From Nocardioides sp. URHA0032 (lineage in GTDB: Bacteria; Actinomycetota; Actinomycetes; Propionibacteriales; Nocardioidaceae), in contig NZ_KK211160.1 in the NCBI RefSeq assembly GCF_000620645.1, forward strand, positions 438,836-502,835: a DNA stretch of 64,000 bases, given 5' to 3'. Positions 8,259-17,042 of this stretch are shown here, in pieces. Below the pieces are notes generated by a model. That model had not been told where the DNA came from. It did not search any database and saw only the letters and a list, made by a program, of their open reading frames with translations. The first letter of the stretch is position 1. Each line of letters opens with the position of its first letter. Position numbers and translations under genes: made by a program.

Positions 8259-9134
8259 TCAGCGGCCGACGACCAGGCCGACGGCGACGAGGACCGCCCA
8301 GACGAGCTCGGCGAGGCCGGTGGACTGGAGGACGGGGATCAGGCCGGGCCCGACGGCTCCGGAGACGACGGTGCGGGCGGCGGGCGCGGCCAGCACCAGG
8401 AAGCCGATGCCGATCAGCACCCACCACGACGTGGCCAGGGCGACCAGCAGGACCGCGAGCGCGGCGACCGCGACCAGCGCGACGTACAGCAGCCGGGTCC
8501 GCCGGTCCCCCAGCAGTACGGCGAGGGTGCGCTTGCCGGCGAGCGTGTCGGTGGGGATGTCGCGCAGGTTGTTCGCGACCAGGATCGCGCAGGCGAGCGA
8601 CCCGACGCCGATCGCGGCCCCCAGCGCCGCCCACTCCCACGTCTCGGTCTGGACGTACGTCGTGCCGATCACGGCGACCAGCCCGAAGAAGACGAACACC
8701 ATCACCTCGCCCAGCCCGAGGTAGCCGTACGGGCGCGAGCCGCCGGTGTAGAACCAGGCGGCGAGCGCCGAGACCAGGCCGACGAGCACCAGCCACCAGG
8801 CCGTCGTCGCGGCCAGCGCGAGCCCGGCCACGCCGGCGACGCCGAACGCCAGGAAGGCCGCGCGCTTCACCGCGCCCGCGGACGCCGCACCGGACCCGAC
8901 CAGCCGCATCGGGCCGACCCGGTCGGCGTCGGTGCCGCGGATGCCGTCGGAGTAGTCGTTCGCGTAGTTGACCGCGACCTGGAGCGCCAGCGCGACCACG
9001 AGCGCGAGCAGCGCCTTCCACCAGATGAAGGAGTCCTCGTACGCCGCGACGCCGGTGCCGGCGACCACGGGCGCGACGGCGGCCGGGAGGGTGCGCGGCC
9101 TGGCGCCGGCCAGCCACTGTGCGGGAGTTGCCAC
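8259..9134 (-). CDS. menA: 1,4-dihydroxy-2-naphthoate polyprenyltransferase MenA
   Basis: 291-residue UbiA-superfamily membrane enzyme that joins the polyprenyl tail to 1,4-dihydroxy-2-naphthoate to give demethylmenaquinone. The first Asp-rich prenyl-diphosphate/Mg site is NYANDYSDG (residues 56-64), followed by GPMRLVGSG. Eight or nine membrane helices are visible. It lies 10 nt downstream of the MFS gene on the same strand and is probably co-transcribed with it. The GTG at 9134 gives a typical N terminus (WLAGARPRTLPAAVAPV). After the stop, ACCCC and GGGGT (about 8235-8255) could form a weak hairpin. Confidence 0.94.
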   Translation of the reverse strand: MATPAQWLAGARPRTLPAAVAPVVAGTGVAAYEDSFIWWKALLALVVALALQVAVNYANDYSDGIRGTDADRVGPMRLVGSGAASAGAVKRAAFLAFGVAGVAGLALAATTAWWLVLVGLVSALAAWFYTGGSRPYGYLGLGEVMVFVFFGLVAVIGTTYVQTETWEWAALGAAIGVGSLACAILVANNLRDIPTDTLAGKRTLAVLLGDRRTRLLYVALVAVAALAVLLVALATSWWVLIGIGFLVLAAPAARTVVSGAVGPGLIPVLQSTGLAELVWAVLVAVGLVVGR

Positions 9135-9144
9135 GAGGGGAGAT

Positions 9145-10389
9145 TCAAGCAGTCACGGGTCGTCGGGCGCGCGCCAGGTACCGCTCGGCCGCCCGCGAGG
9201 TGGGTCCCATGGCGAGGACGGCGAGCACGACGATCCCGGCGATGGTCACCCAGCCGGCCGCGCCCCAGGACAGCGCGAGGAAGGTGTACGCCGCGGGTGC
9301 CCAGACGTTGCCGAGCGTGTCGCCGAGCTGGGCCACGCCCTGGTACTCCCCGCGCCGGTCCGGGTCGGACAGCTCGGCGAGGAAGCCCCACCGGCCGGCG
9401 GACTGGAACAGCTCCGCGCCGGTGACGGTGACGTGGCCGAGCCAGACCAGCAGGATCGTGGTCCACCCGAGGGTGTCGTGGGTGACCAGGACGATGCAGC
9501 ACGACAGCACGAAGAACGCCGCGCTGATCCGGGCCGCGCGCAGCGACGTGCGCACCGAGTTCACGCCGCGGGCGGCCGGGACCTGGAGCAGCACCGCCAT
9601 CACCGTGTTGGTGCCGACGAGCCATGCCAGCAGCACCCGCGGGGCGTCGGTCTCCTGCACGAGCCACAGCGGGATCACGATGTTGAGGAGCACCTGGTTG
9701 GTGCTCAGCACCCCGTCGAAGACGTTCAGCAGCAGGAAGCCGCGGTTCCGCAGGGGGCTCCCGCCGAGCGCCTTCTCGGCCGGCAGCTCGTCGACCTTGT
9801 CGTGGGTCGCGTCCGGGAGCCGGGTGATGAAGAGCGCGTTCACGAACAGGATCGCCGACGTCAGCCACGGCACGACGCGGACGACGTCGTTGTTGTCGAA
9901 CGCCAGCGCGATGCCGCCGATCGCCGCCCCGACGGTGAACCCGATGTTGAGCGCCGCCCGCATGAACGCCATCGACCGGACCCGCTCCTCGCGGGGGAAC
10001 ACGTCGATCGTGTACGCGCCCCGGCCGGACCAGCCGGCGTTCGCCACGAGCTGGAGCACCACCACCATCGCGACGTACGCCGGGAAGCTCCCGATGAACG
10101 GCCACACCAGGTAGAGCGCGGCGCTCAGGAACGCGCCCGCCGCCCACTGCCGCTTGGGGCCGACCCGGTCCGCGAGCCTGCCGAGGGGGACGGCGAACGA
10201 GAACGCGAACACGCCCGCCACCGTCAGGCCGACACCGACCTGGGCGGCGGTCAGGCCGACCACCTGGGTGAAGAACACCGCCGAGCCGGTCATGAACGCG
10301 CCCTCGCCGGTCGCGAACATCACCGACTGCAGCGACAACCGTCGCGCCAGCGGGGTCGGCGGCAGGAACCGGTCGAGGCGGGAGGGCAC
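9145..10389 (-). CDS. MFS transporter
   Basis: 414-residue major facilitator protein with about 12 membrane segments. The loop 2-3 signature is seen as PLGRLADRVGPKRQW. The substrate cannot be predicted. The GTG at 10389 faces the menE start with 36 nt between them, and menA follows 10 nt after its stop, so this transporter is embedded in the menaquinone cluster. Whether it has a role in that pathway is not known. Confidence 0.85.
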   Translation of the reverse strand: MPSRLDRFLPPTPLARRLSLQSVMFATGEGAFMTGSAVFFTQVVGLTAAQVGVGLTVAGVFAFSFAVPLGRLADRVGPKRQWAAGAFLSAALYLVWPFIGSFPAYVAMVVVLQLVANAGWSGRGAYTIDVFPREERVRSMAFMRAALNIGFTVGAAIGGIALAFDNNDVVRVVPWLTSAILFVNALFITRLPDATHDKVDELPAEKALGGSPLRNRGFLLLNVFDGVLSTNQVLLNIVIPLWLVQETDAPRVLLAWLVGTNTVMAVLLQVPAARGVNSVRTSLRAARISAAFFVLSCCIVLVTHDTLGWTTILLVWLGHVTVTGAELFQSAGRWGFLAELSDPDRRGEYQGVAQLGDTLGNVWAPAAYTFLALSWGAAGWVTIAGIVVLAVLAMGPTSRAAERYLARARRPVTA

Positions 10390-10412
10390 GGAGGGATCCC
10401 ATCACGCGCCAC

Positions 10413-10418
10413 TAGGGT
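10413..10418 (+). promoter_or_regulatory. Candidate -10 (TAGGGT) for leaderless menE
   Basis: TAGGGT ends 7 nt before the GTG of menE at 10426, inside the 36-nt divergent space shared with the MFS gene. No ribosome binding site is visible. Confidence 0.5.
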
Positions 10419-10425
10419 CGGTCGC

Positions 10426-11406
10426 GTGAATTCCGTGGTCCGCGAGCTCGACGCCTGGCTGGCCGCCGACGACCCCGACCCGTGGGTCGTCGAGACCTCG
10501 GGCTCGACCGGGACGCCGAAGCGGGTCCTGCTGTCCAGGCCCGCGGTCCTCGCGTCCGTGCGCGCCTCGGCGCGCCGGGTCGGCGGCTCGGGCCGCTGGC
10601 TGCTCGCGCTGCCGCCGACGTACGTCGCCGGGCTCCAGGTCGTGTGCCGCTCCCTGGTCGCCGGTCACGAGCCGGTGGTGCTCGAGGACGACTTCGGGGC
10701 CGCGACCGAGGCGCTCGGCGAGGTGGACCGCTTCGTCTCGCTGGTGCCGACGCAGCTGCACCGGCTGCTCGACACTGACGCGGACGCGCTGCGGACCTTC
10801 CACACCGTGCTGCTCGGCGGCGGCCCGATCGACGCCGCGCTGCGGCGCCGCGCGGCCGACGCCGGCGTGCGGGTCGTCGGGACCTACGGCTCGGCGGAGA
10901 CCGCCGGCGGCTGCGTCTACGACGGGCTGCCCCTCGACGGCGTCGGCGTCGCGATCGGGGACGACGGCCGGGTGCGGATCGGGGGGCCGGTGCTCTTCGA
11001 CGGGTACGACGGCGACCCGGCGCGCACCGCCGAGGTGCTCGTGGACGGCTGGTTCCTCACGTCCGACGCCGGTCGGCTCGACGAGGACGGCCGGCTCCAG
11101 GTGCTCGGGCGCCTCGACGACATGGTCGTGAGCGGCGGGGTGAACGTGCCCGCGGCCGCGGTCGCGGCCCGGCTGCGCGAGCACCCGGACGTCCGGGCGG
11201 CCGAGGTGCTCGGCGTACCCGACGAGGAGTGGGGCAACCGGGTCGTCGCGTTCGTCGTCGGCGAGCTGAGCGCAGCGGCGGCGCGCGCCTGGGTGGCGGA
11301 GACGCACCCGCGCTCCTGGGCGCCGCGGCAGCTGGTCCGGCTCGACGCGATCCCGCTGCTCGACAACGGCAAGCCCGACCGGCTACGGCTCCGGGGCCTC
11401 GCGTGA
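10426..11406 (+). CDS. menE: o-Succinylbenzoate-CoA ligase MenE (short form)
   Basis: 326-residue acyl-adenylate ligase that activates o-succinylbenzoate with CoA. The adenylation P-loop is ETSGSTGTPKRVLLS, then GTYGSAETAGG, the TSDAGRLDEDG Asp region, GRLDDMVVSGGVN and the C-terminal catalytic lysine in LDNGKPDRL. The protein is shorter than the 450-500 residues of many MenE enzymes because the N-terminal part is reduced, which is usual in actinobacteria. The stop overlaps the menC start by 4 nt. Confidence 0.92.
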   Translation: MNSVVRELDAWLAADDPDPWVVETSGSTGTPKRVLLSRPAVLASVRASARRVGGSGRWLLALPPTYVAGLQVVCRSLVAGHEPVVLEDDFGAATEALGEVDRFVSLVPTQLHRLLDTDADALRTFHTVLLGGGPIDAALRRRAADAGVRVVGTYGSAETAGGCVYDGLPLDGVGVAIGDDGRVRIGGPVLFDGYDGDPARTAEVLVDGWFLTSDAGRLDEDGRLQVLGRLDDMVVSGGVNVPAAAVAARLREHPDVRAAEVLGVPDEEWGNRVVAFVVGELSAAAARAWVAETHPRSWAPRQLVRLDAIPLLDNGKPDRLRLRGLA

Positions 11407-12344
11407 ACGTCTTCAGCCTTCCGATGCGGACCCGCTTCCGCGGCATCACCGTGCGTGAGGGCGTGCTGCTCCGGGGCGCCGCCGGCTGGGGCGAGTGGAG
11501 CCCGTTCCTGGAGTACGACGCGGTCGTCGCCGAGCCGTGGCTGCGCTGCGCCGAGGAGGCGGCCGCGGGCGACTGGCCGGCGCCCGTGCGGTCCCGCGTG
11601 CCCGTCAACGTCACCGTGCCCGCGGTCGGGGCCGAGCACGCGCGCCGGATCGTCGCCGACGGGGGCTGCCGCACCGCCAAGGTCAAGGTCGCCGAGCCGG
11701 GCCAGTCGCTGGCCGACGACCAGGCGCGGCTGGAGGCGGTGCGTGACGCCCTCGGCCCCGACGGGCGGGTGCGGATCGACGCCAACGGCGGCTGGGACGT
11801 GGACACCGCGGTCGCGGCGATCCGGCTGCTGGACCGCGCGGCCGGTGGTCTGGAGTACGTCGAGCAGCCCTGCGCGAGCGTCGAGGAGCTCGCCGCCGTA
11901 CGACGCGCGGTCGACGTGCCGGTCGCGGCCGACGAGTCGATCCGCCGGGCCGCCGATCCCTACCGGGTCCGCGAGCTCGACGCGGCGGACGTCGCCGTGC
12001 TCAAGGTGCAGCCGCTGGGCGGCGTGCGCGCGTGCCTGCGGATCGCCGAGGACATCGGGCTGCCGGTCGTCGTGTCGTCGGCACTGGAGACCAGCGTCGG
12101 GATCGCCGCCGGCGTGGCGCTGGCGGCGGCCCTGCCCGAGCTGCCCTACGCGTGCGGGCTCGCGACCGTGCAGCTGCTCGAGCGCGACGTCGTCACGGAC
12201 CCGCTGCTGCCGGTCGACGGTGAGCTGCCCGTGCGGGTGCCGATCGTCGACGAGGCGCGGCCGGCGGCGGCGCCCGACCGGGTCGCGCACTGGGAGGCCC
12301 GGCTCGCCGAGGTCCGCGCGGTGCGGCAGGATCGACGCCCGTGA
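11403..12344 (+). CDS. menC: o-Succinylbenzoate synthase MenC
   Basis: 313-residue enolase-superfamily dehydratase that makes o-succinylbenzoate from SHCHC. The catalytic lysine pair is in RTAKVKVAEPG. Metal ligands are in RIDANGGW (Asp), YVEQPC (Glu) and VAADES (Asp), and the second-strand lysine is in AVLKVQPLGGV. The C terminus varies but is normal in length. It overlaps menE and menD by 4 nt each, so the three are translated as a unit. Confidence 0.93.
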   Translation: MNVFSLPMRTRFRGITVREGVLLRGAAGWGEWSPFLEYDAVVAEPWLRCAEEAAAGDWPAPVRSRVPVNVTVPAVGAEHARRIVADGGCRTAKVKVAEPGQSLADDQARLEAVRDALGPDGRVRIDANGGWDVDTAVAAIRLLDRAAGGLEYVEQPCASVEELAAVRRAVDVPVAADESIRRAADPYRVRELDAADVAVLKVQPLGGVRACLRIAEDIGLPVVVSSALETSVGIAAGVALAAALPELPYACGLATVQLLERDVVTDPLLPVDGELPVRVPIVDEARPAAAPDRVAHWEARLAEVRAVRQDRRP

Positions 12345-13912
12345 CCTCCACCGAGCTCGCACGGTCCGTGATCGCCCGTCTCGTCGAGGCGGGCGTGACC
12401 GAGATCGTGGTCGCGCCCGGGTCGCGGAACGCGCCGCTCTCGTTCGCGGCCTACGACGCTGCCGCCGCCGGGCTGGTGCGGCTGCACACCCGGATCGACG
12501 AGCGCACGGCGGGGTTCCTCGGCCTCGGGCTGTCTCGCAACCACCGTCGCGCGGCGGTGGTCTGCACCTCCGGCACCGGTGTCGCGAACCTGCACCCCGC
12601 CGTCCTCGAGGCCGCCCATTCGGGCGTGGACGTGGTCGTCGTGACGGCGGACCGGCCGGCCCGGCTTCGCGGCACCAGCGCCAACCAGACGACCGACCAG
12701 GTCGGCATCTTCGGCCCGCTCGTGCCGACCCAGGACGCGACCGGCGACTACGACCTGCTCGTCGCGGGCCCCGTGCACCTGAACGTGCCGCTCGAGGAGC
12801 CGCTGGTGCCGGCGGACCGGTGGGTGCCCGAGGTGACGCCGGGCCCGCCCGTGCAGCGCGCCCGTCCGATGATCCACCTGACGATCCCGACCGGCCCGCG
12901 CACGGTGGTCGTGGCCGGCGACGACGCCGGCCCGCCCGCGCGGGGCCTCGCCGAGAGCGCCGGCTGGCCGCTGCTCGCCGAGCCCTCGAGCGGATCACGC
13001 ACCGGCGACAACGCGATCCGCACCTACCGGCTGCTGCTCGGCTCGGACCTCGGCGACCGGATCGAGCGGGTGGTGGTCTGCGGCCACCCGACGCTGTCTC
13101 GCCCGGTCAGCCGGCTGCTCGCGCGCCCGGAGGTCCGGGTGGTCGACACCCCGGCGTACGGCGTATGGACCGATCGACCGTTCCCGGTCGACGAGCGACT
13201 GGTCGTGGTGCCAGCGGTCGCCGAGCCGGACGACCCCTCCTGGCTCGCGGAGTGGCGCGCGGCGGACCGCGACGTGTCCCGGCGGCTCGACGCGTTGCTC
13301 GCCGCCGAGCCCGAGCTGACGCCGCACGAGGTCGCCGGCGCGGTCGCCCGGCACCTGCCCGAGGGCGGCCTGCTCGTCGTCGGGGCGTCGAGTCCGATCC
13401 GCGACCTCGACCTGATGGTGCCCCGCTACGACGTCGGCCGGAGGCGCAAGGTGCTCGCCAACCGCGGCCTGTCCGGCATCGACGGCACCGTGTCGACGGC
13501 CATCGGCGCCGCGCTCGCGCGGCCCTCGAGCACCCGCGCGCTGGCGCTGATGGGCGACGTGACCTTCCTGCACGACGCCAACGGCCTGGTGATCGGGCCC
13601 GGCGAGCCGGTCCCCGACCTGACGATCGTGGTCGTCAACGACGACGGCGGCTCGATCTTCACGATGCTGGAGCAGGGGGCGGGGGAGTACGCCGAGCAGT
13701 ACGAGCGGCTCTTCGGCACCCCGCACGGCGTCGACCTCGCGAGCCTCTGTGCCGCGACCCGCACCCCGCACCTGCGGGTCACCAGCCTGCCGGAGCTCGA
13801 GCAGGCGCTCGCCAGCCCGAACGGCGGGATCGAGGTGGTCGAGGTGGCCGTACGACGCGACAACCGCCGCGAGCTCGACGCGCGGATCCGGGCGCTGCGT
13901 CCACAATCCTGA
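12341..13912 (+). CDS. menD: 2-Succinyl-5-enolpyruvyl-6-hydroxy-3-cyclohexene-1-carboxylate synthase MenD
   Basis: 523-residue thiamine-diphosphate enzyme that joins isochorismate and 2-oxoglutarate. The N-terminal pyrimidine-binding domain shows VVAPGSRNAPLSFA and TSGTGVANLHPAV. The C-terminal pyrophosphate domain has the motif beginning LMGDVTFLHDANGL and ending IVVVNDDGGSIF. It overlaps menC by 4 nt. The gene is followed by a 77-nt spacer with no clear terminator. Confidence 0.94.
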   Translation: MTSTELARSVIARLVEAGVTEIVVAPGSRNAPLSFAAYDAAAAGLVRLHTRIDERTAGFLGLGLSRNHRRAAVVCTSGTGVANLHPAVLEAAHSGVDVVVVTADRPARLRGTSANQTTDQVGIFGPLVPTQDATGDYDLLVAGPVHLNVPLEEPLVPADRWVPEVTPGPPVQRARPMIHLTIPTGPRTVVVAGDDAGPPARGLAESAGWPLLAEPSSGSRTGDNAIRTYRLLLGSDLGDRIERVVVCGHPTLSRPVSRLLARPEVRVVDTPAYGVWTDRPFPVDERLVVVPAVAEPDDPSWLAEWRAADRDVSRRLDALLAAEPELTPHEVAGAVARHLPEGGLLVVGASSPIRDLDLMVPRYDVGRRRKVLANRGLSGIDGTVSTAIGAALARPSSTRALALMGDVTFLHDANGLVIGPGEPVPDLTIVVVNDDGGSIFTMLEQGAGEYAEQYERLFGTPHGVDLASLCAATRTPHLRVTSLPELEQALASPNGGIEVVEVAVRRDNRRELDARIRALRPQS

Positions 13913-13989
13913 TCCCGCGGGCGCCAGCGGGGCGACCCAAGACCTGGGCGGCACAGCTCGTCTGACCGCTGATCGGGAAGGATGGGTGC

Positions 13990-15855
13990 GTGGACGTCGC
14001 CCTCTTCCTGGTCGCGCTCGCCGTCGGCGTGCTGGCGGGGGTCGTGGTCGCGCGCTGGCTCGGCGTGCCCGCGCCCCTCCTGCTCGTGGTCGCCGGCGCC
14101 GGCGCGTCGTTCCTGCCGTTCGTGCCGCAGGTGCACCTCGAGTCCGAGGTGGTGCTCCTCGGACTGCTCCCGCCGCTGCTCTACTCGGCCGCCGTCAGCT
14201 CCTCGCTCGTGGACTTCAACGCCCACCGGCGGGCGATCCTGACCCTGTCGGTGGGTGCGGTGCTCGTCACGACCGCCGGCGTCGGCTGGATCGTGCACAT
14301 GATGGTGCCGGACGTCTCGTGGGCCATCGCCTTCGCCCTCGGCGCTGTCGTCGCCCCGCCCGACGCCGTCGCCGCGACGGCCATCGGTCGCAACATCGGC
14401 CTGCCGCGGCGGATCGTCACGATCCTCGAGGGCGAGTCGCTGTTCAACGACGCCACGGCGCTGGTCTCCCTGCGGACGGCGATCGCGGCCGCCGGGGTCG
14501 GCGTCGAGCTGTGGCGGGTCGGCGTCGACTTCCTCGTCGCCTCGGTCGGTGGCGTGCTGCTCGGCATCGCCGTCTTCATGCTCGTCGCCAAGCTGCGGCG
14601 GCGGATCACCGACCCGGTACTCGACGTCGGCCTCTCGTTCGTGATCCCGTTCGCCTGCTTCCTGGCGGCCGAGGAGCTGCACTCCTCGGGAGTGGTGGCC
14701 GTCGTGGTCGCCGGCCTGCTGCTCGGCCACAAGGCGCCGATCCTCCAGACGGCGCAGTCGCGGATCGCCGAGCGGATCAACTGGCGCACGATCGCCTTCC
14801 TGCTGGAGAACGCGGTGTTCGGCCTGATCGGCCTGCAGGCGCAGTGGATCTTCCAGGACCTCGCGGACAGCTCGCTGTCCGCCGTCCGCATCGTCGCCGT
14901 GTGCGCCGCCACGCTCGCGGCGTGCATCGTGCTCCGCCTGGTCTGCGTCCTCGCCTCGCGGTGGACGCTGGTCCGTCCCGGGCCGGATCCGCTGACGGGG
15001 CAGCGACAGCCGCTGGGCCAGACCTTCCTGGTCGGCTGGGCAGGCATGCGCGGCGTCGTCACCCTCGCGGCGGCGTTCCTGATCCCGAAGGACACCGAGC
15101 ACCGCGAGGTGCTGCTCGTCGCCGCCTTCACCGTCGTGGCCGGGACGCTGCTGATCCAGGGCCTGTCGCTGCCGTGGTTCGCGCGCCGGCTGCACGTGCC
15201 CTCGCCGGATCCCCTCGACGACGCACTCGCCCGCGCGACCCTGCTGCAGCAGGCGTCCAAGGCCGCGCTCGACGAGCTCGAGCAGATCGAGCAGGAGGAC
15301 CAGGCGGGCGTGTACGACCTGATCCGCCAGCGGCTCGACCAGCGCAACTTCGCCGCCTGGGAGCGGCTGGCCACGACGGCCGACCAGGAGTCGCCGGCCG
15401 CCACGTACTACCGGGTCCGCACCCAGCTGATCGACGCCGAACGGCGCCGGATCCTCGACATCCGCAAGTCCGGCACCGTGCCGTCCGAGGTGATCGCCGA
15501 CGTGCTGGCGAGCCTCGACGTGGAGGAGTCGATGCTCGACAGCGCCGAGCAGGAGCGCGACGACACCGCCCAGTACGCGCGCCGCCGCTGGGCGGTCGGC
15601 GAGGCCTGCGCGGACCTCGAGCACTACCCGACCGTGGCCGCAGAGCCCGCGACCTTCTGCCAGGCCTGCATCGACGAGGGCACGTACTGGGTGGCCCTGC
15701 GCCGGTGCCTCGAGTGCGGCAACGTCGCCTGCTGCGACTCCTCGCCGCGGCAGCACGCGACCCGGCACTTCCACGACTCGCAGCACCCGGTCATGCAGTC
15801 GGGCGAGCCCGTCGAGGACTGGCGGTGGTGCTACGTGCACCACCTGACGGCCTAG
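13990..15855 (+). CDS. Na+/H+ antiporter (CPA1/NhaP type) fused to a UBP-type zinc finger
   Basis: 621-residue protein. Residues 1-410 are a CPA1 antiporter with about 12 helices and the ion-binding motifs ALGAVVAPPDAVAATAI (Asp125) and LEGESLFNDATALV (Asp154). A cytosolic charged helical region follows (about 410-535). The last 84 residues carry the Cys/His pattern of a ZnF-UBP domain: FCQAC, RRCLECGNVACC, then QHATRHFHDSQHP (Cys557, 560, 573, 576, 581, His589, 593, 599). Membrane-located exchange of Na+ or K+ for H+ is expected. The role of the zinc finger in bacteria without ubiquitin is not known. The GTG at 13990 was preferred because it opens directly on the first helix. Its stop overlaps that of the convergent GNAT gene. 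Confidence 0.9.
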   Translation: MDVALFLVALAVGVLAGVVVARWLGVPAPLLLVVAGAGASFLPFVPQVHLESEVVLLGLLPPLLYSAAVSSSLVDFNAHRRAILTLSVGAVLVTTAGVGWIVHMMVPDVSWAIAFALGAVVAPPDAVAATAIGRNIGLPRRIVTILEGESLFNDATALVSLRTAIAAAGVGVELWRVGVDFLVASVGGVLLGIAVFMLVAKLRRRITDPVLDVGLSFVIPFACFLAAEELHSSGVVAVVVAGLLLGHKAPILQTAQSRIAERINWRTIAFLLENAVFGLIGLQAQWIFQDLADSSLSAVRIVAVCAATLAACIVLRLVCVLASRWTLVRPGPDPLTGQRQPLGQTFLVGWAGMRGVVTLAAAFLIPKDTEHREVLLVAAFTVVAGTLLIQGLSLPWFARRLHVPSPDPLDDALARATLLQQASKAALDELEQIEQEDQAGVYDLIRQRLDQRNFAAWERLATTADQESPAATYYRVRTQLIDAERRRILDIRKSGTVPSEVIADVLASLDVEESMLDSAEQERDDTAQYARRRWAVGEACADLEHYPTVAAEPATFCQACIDEGTYWVALRRCLECGNVACCDSSPRQHATRHFHDSQHPVMQSGEPVEDWRWCYVHHLTA

Positions 15856-16352
15856 CGACCGCGCACCATCCTGATCTCCGACGCGTCCAGCCCGGCATAG
15901 TGCTCGCGGGCCCCGTCGGGCTCGAACCCGTTGCGCCGGTAGAAGCCCTGGGCGCGCGCGTTGGCCTCCAGGACCCACAGCGAGCAGGGCTCGTCCGGGC
16001 GTACGGCGTCCCAGAGCAGCTGCCCGAGGCCGGTGCCCCAGTACGCGGCGCGGGTGTAGATCGCGTAGAGCTCCGTGGGCGTGGCCGCGTCCTCGTCACG
16101 GGTCGGGCCGACGACCGAGAAGCCGATCAGGTCGCCGCTCGTCTCGGCGAGCACCCGGGGCGGGCCGTCGACCAGGTGCCGGGTCCACGCCGCGACCCAG
16201 CGGGCGGTGTCGGCCAGCCGCTCCTCGAGCAGCGCGGCGTCGACGTACGGCCCGTAGGCCTCGCGCCAGCAGGCCGCGTGCATGGTCGCGCCCGCGACCG
16301 CATCGGCCGGCACGGCGGTCCTGAGCCTGAGGTCGGACAAGGGATCGGTCAC
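15852..16352 (-). CDS. GNAT family N-acetyltransferase
   Basis: 166-residue acetyltransferase of the GNAT fold. The acetyl-CoA loop is seen near YTRAAYWGTGLGQLLWD, followed by beta-strand CSLWVLEANARAQGFYRRNGF, the usual C-terminal motif. The substrate is unknown. The GTG at 16352 was chosen because TACGAT (minus strand, 16364-16359) lies 6 nt before it and no Shine-Dalgarno is present. A longer reading would run over the divergent MBL gene. Confidence 0.85.
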   Translation of the reverse strand: MTDPLSDLRLRTAVPADAVAGATMHAACWREAYGPYVDAALLEERLADTARWVAAWTRHLVDGPPRVLAETSGDLIGFSVVGPTRDEDAATPTELYAIYTRAAYWGTGLGQLLWDAVRPDEPCSLWVLEANARAQGFYRRNGFEPDGAREHYAGLDASEIRMVRGR

Positions 16353-16358
16353 GCGAGC

Positions 16359-16382
16359 ATCGTAGAAAGGGCGGGCTACCGT
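16359..16382. promoter_or_regulatory. Divergent pair of candidate -10 elements
   Basis: On the minus strand TACGAT (16364-16359) lies 6 nt before the GNAT start at 16352. On the plus strand TACCGT (16377-16382) lies 7 nt before the ATG at 16390. The two starts are only 37 nt apart, so both transcripts would be leaderless and their promoters overlap. Confidence 0.5.
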
Positions 16383-16389
16383 GAGGCGC

Positions 16390-17025
16390 ATGCGGATCAC
16401 GAAGTTCGGCCACGCCTGCGTCCGGGTCGAGCACGACGGCACGACCGTGGTCCTCGACCCGGGAGTGTTCACCGATCCGTCGGCCGTCGACAGCGCCGAT
16501 GCCGTGCTGATCACCCACGAGCACGCCGACCACTACCTGCCCGACCACCTGCTCGCCGCGGGGGCGCCGGTGTTCACGATCGAGGCGGTCGCGGCGAAGA
16601 TCCGGGAGGAGGCGCCGGCCGTCGCCGAGCGGCTCACGGTCGTGGCCCCCGGCTCGACGTTCGACGTCGGGGTCCCGGTGCGCGCGGTGGGCGAGCTGCA
16701 CGCCGTGATCCACCCGGAGTTCCCGCGGATCACCAACAGTGGCTACGTCCTGACGCTCGGGGACGCGAAGGTCTACCACCCCGGTGACGCGCTCACCGAG
16801 CCCGGCGAGGCGGTCGAGGTGCTCCTGGTGCCGTCGTCGGCGCCGTGGCTGAAGGCGTCCGAGGCGGTGGAGTTCGCGCGCGCCGTCAAGGCACCCCGGA
16901 ACCTCGCCATCCACGACCGCATCTACACCGAGGCCGCACACGGCATCCTCGAGCAGCACATGAACGCGTTCCTGCCGAAGGAAGGGCTGGAGTACGTGCG
17001 CCGCGCCGACGGCGAGGACCTGTAG
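16390..17025 (+). CDS. MBL-fold metal-dependent hydrolase (UlaG-like)
   Basis: 211-residue metallo-beta-lactamase-fold protein. The dinuclear metal motif is HEHADH (about residues 44-49), with further ligands expected at the His in VGELHAVIH, Asp in HPGDAL, and His in LAIHDRIY. The compact length and the opening MRITKFGHACVRVEHDG match the UlaG-like/beta-lactamase_2-like group. The substrate is not predictable. The ATG at 16390 fits the TACCGT hexamer; a GTG at 16381 would add three residues. It is convergent with menF, with 17 nt between stops. Confidence 0.85.
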   Translation: MRITKFGHACVRVEHDGTTVVLDPGVFTDPSAVDSADAVLITHEHADHYLPDHLLAAGAPVFTIEAVAAKIREEAPAVAERLTVVAPGSTFDVGVPVRAVGELHAVIHPEFPRITNSGYVLTLGDAKVYHPGDALTEPGEAVEVLLVPSSAPWLKASEAVEFARAVKAPRNLAIHDRIYTEAAHGILEQHMNAFLPKEGLEYVRRADGEDL

Positions 17026-17042
17026 GCCGCGCCAGCCGGACG

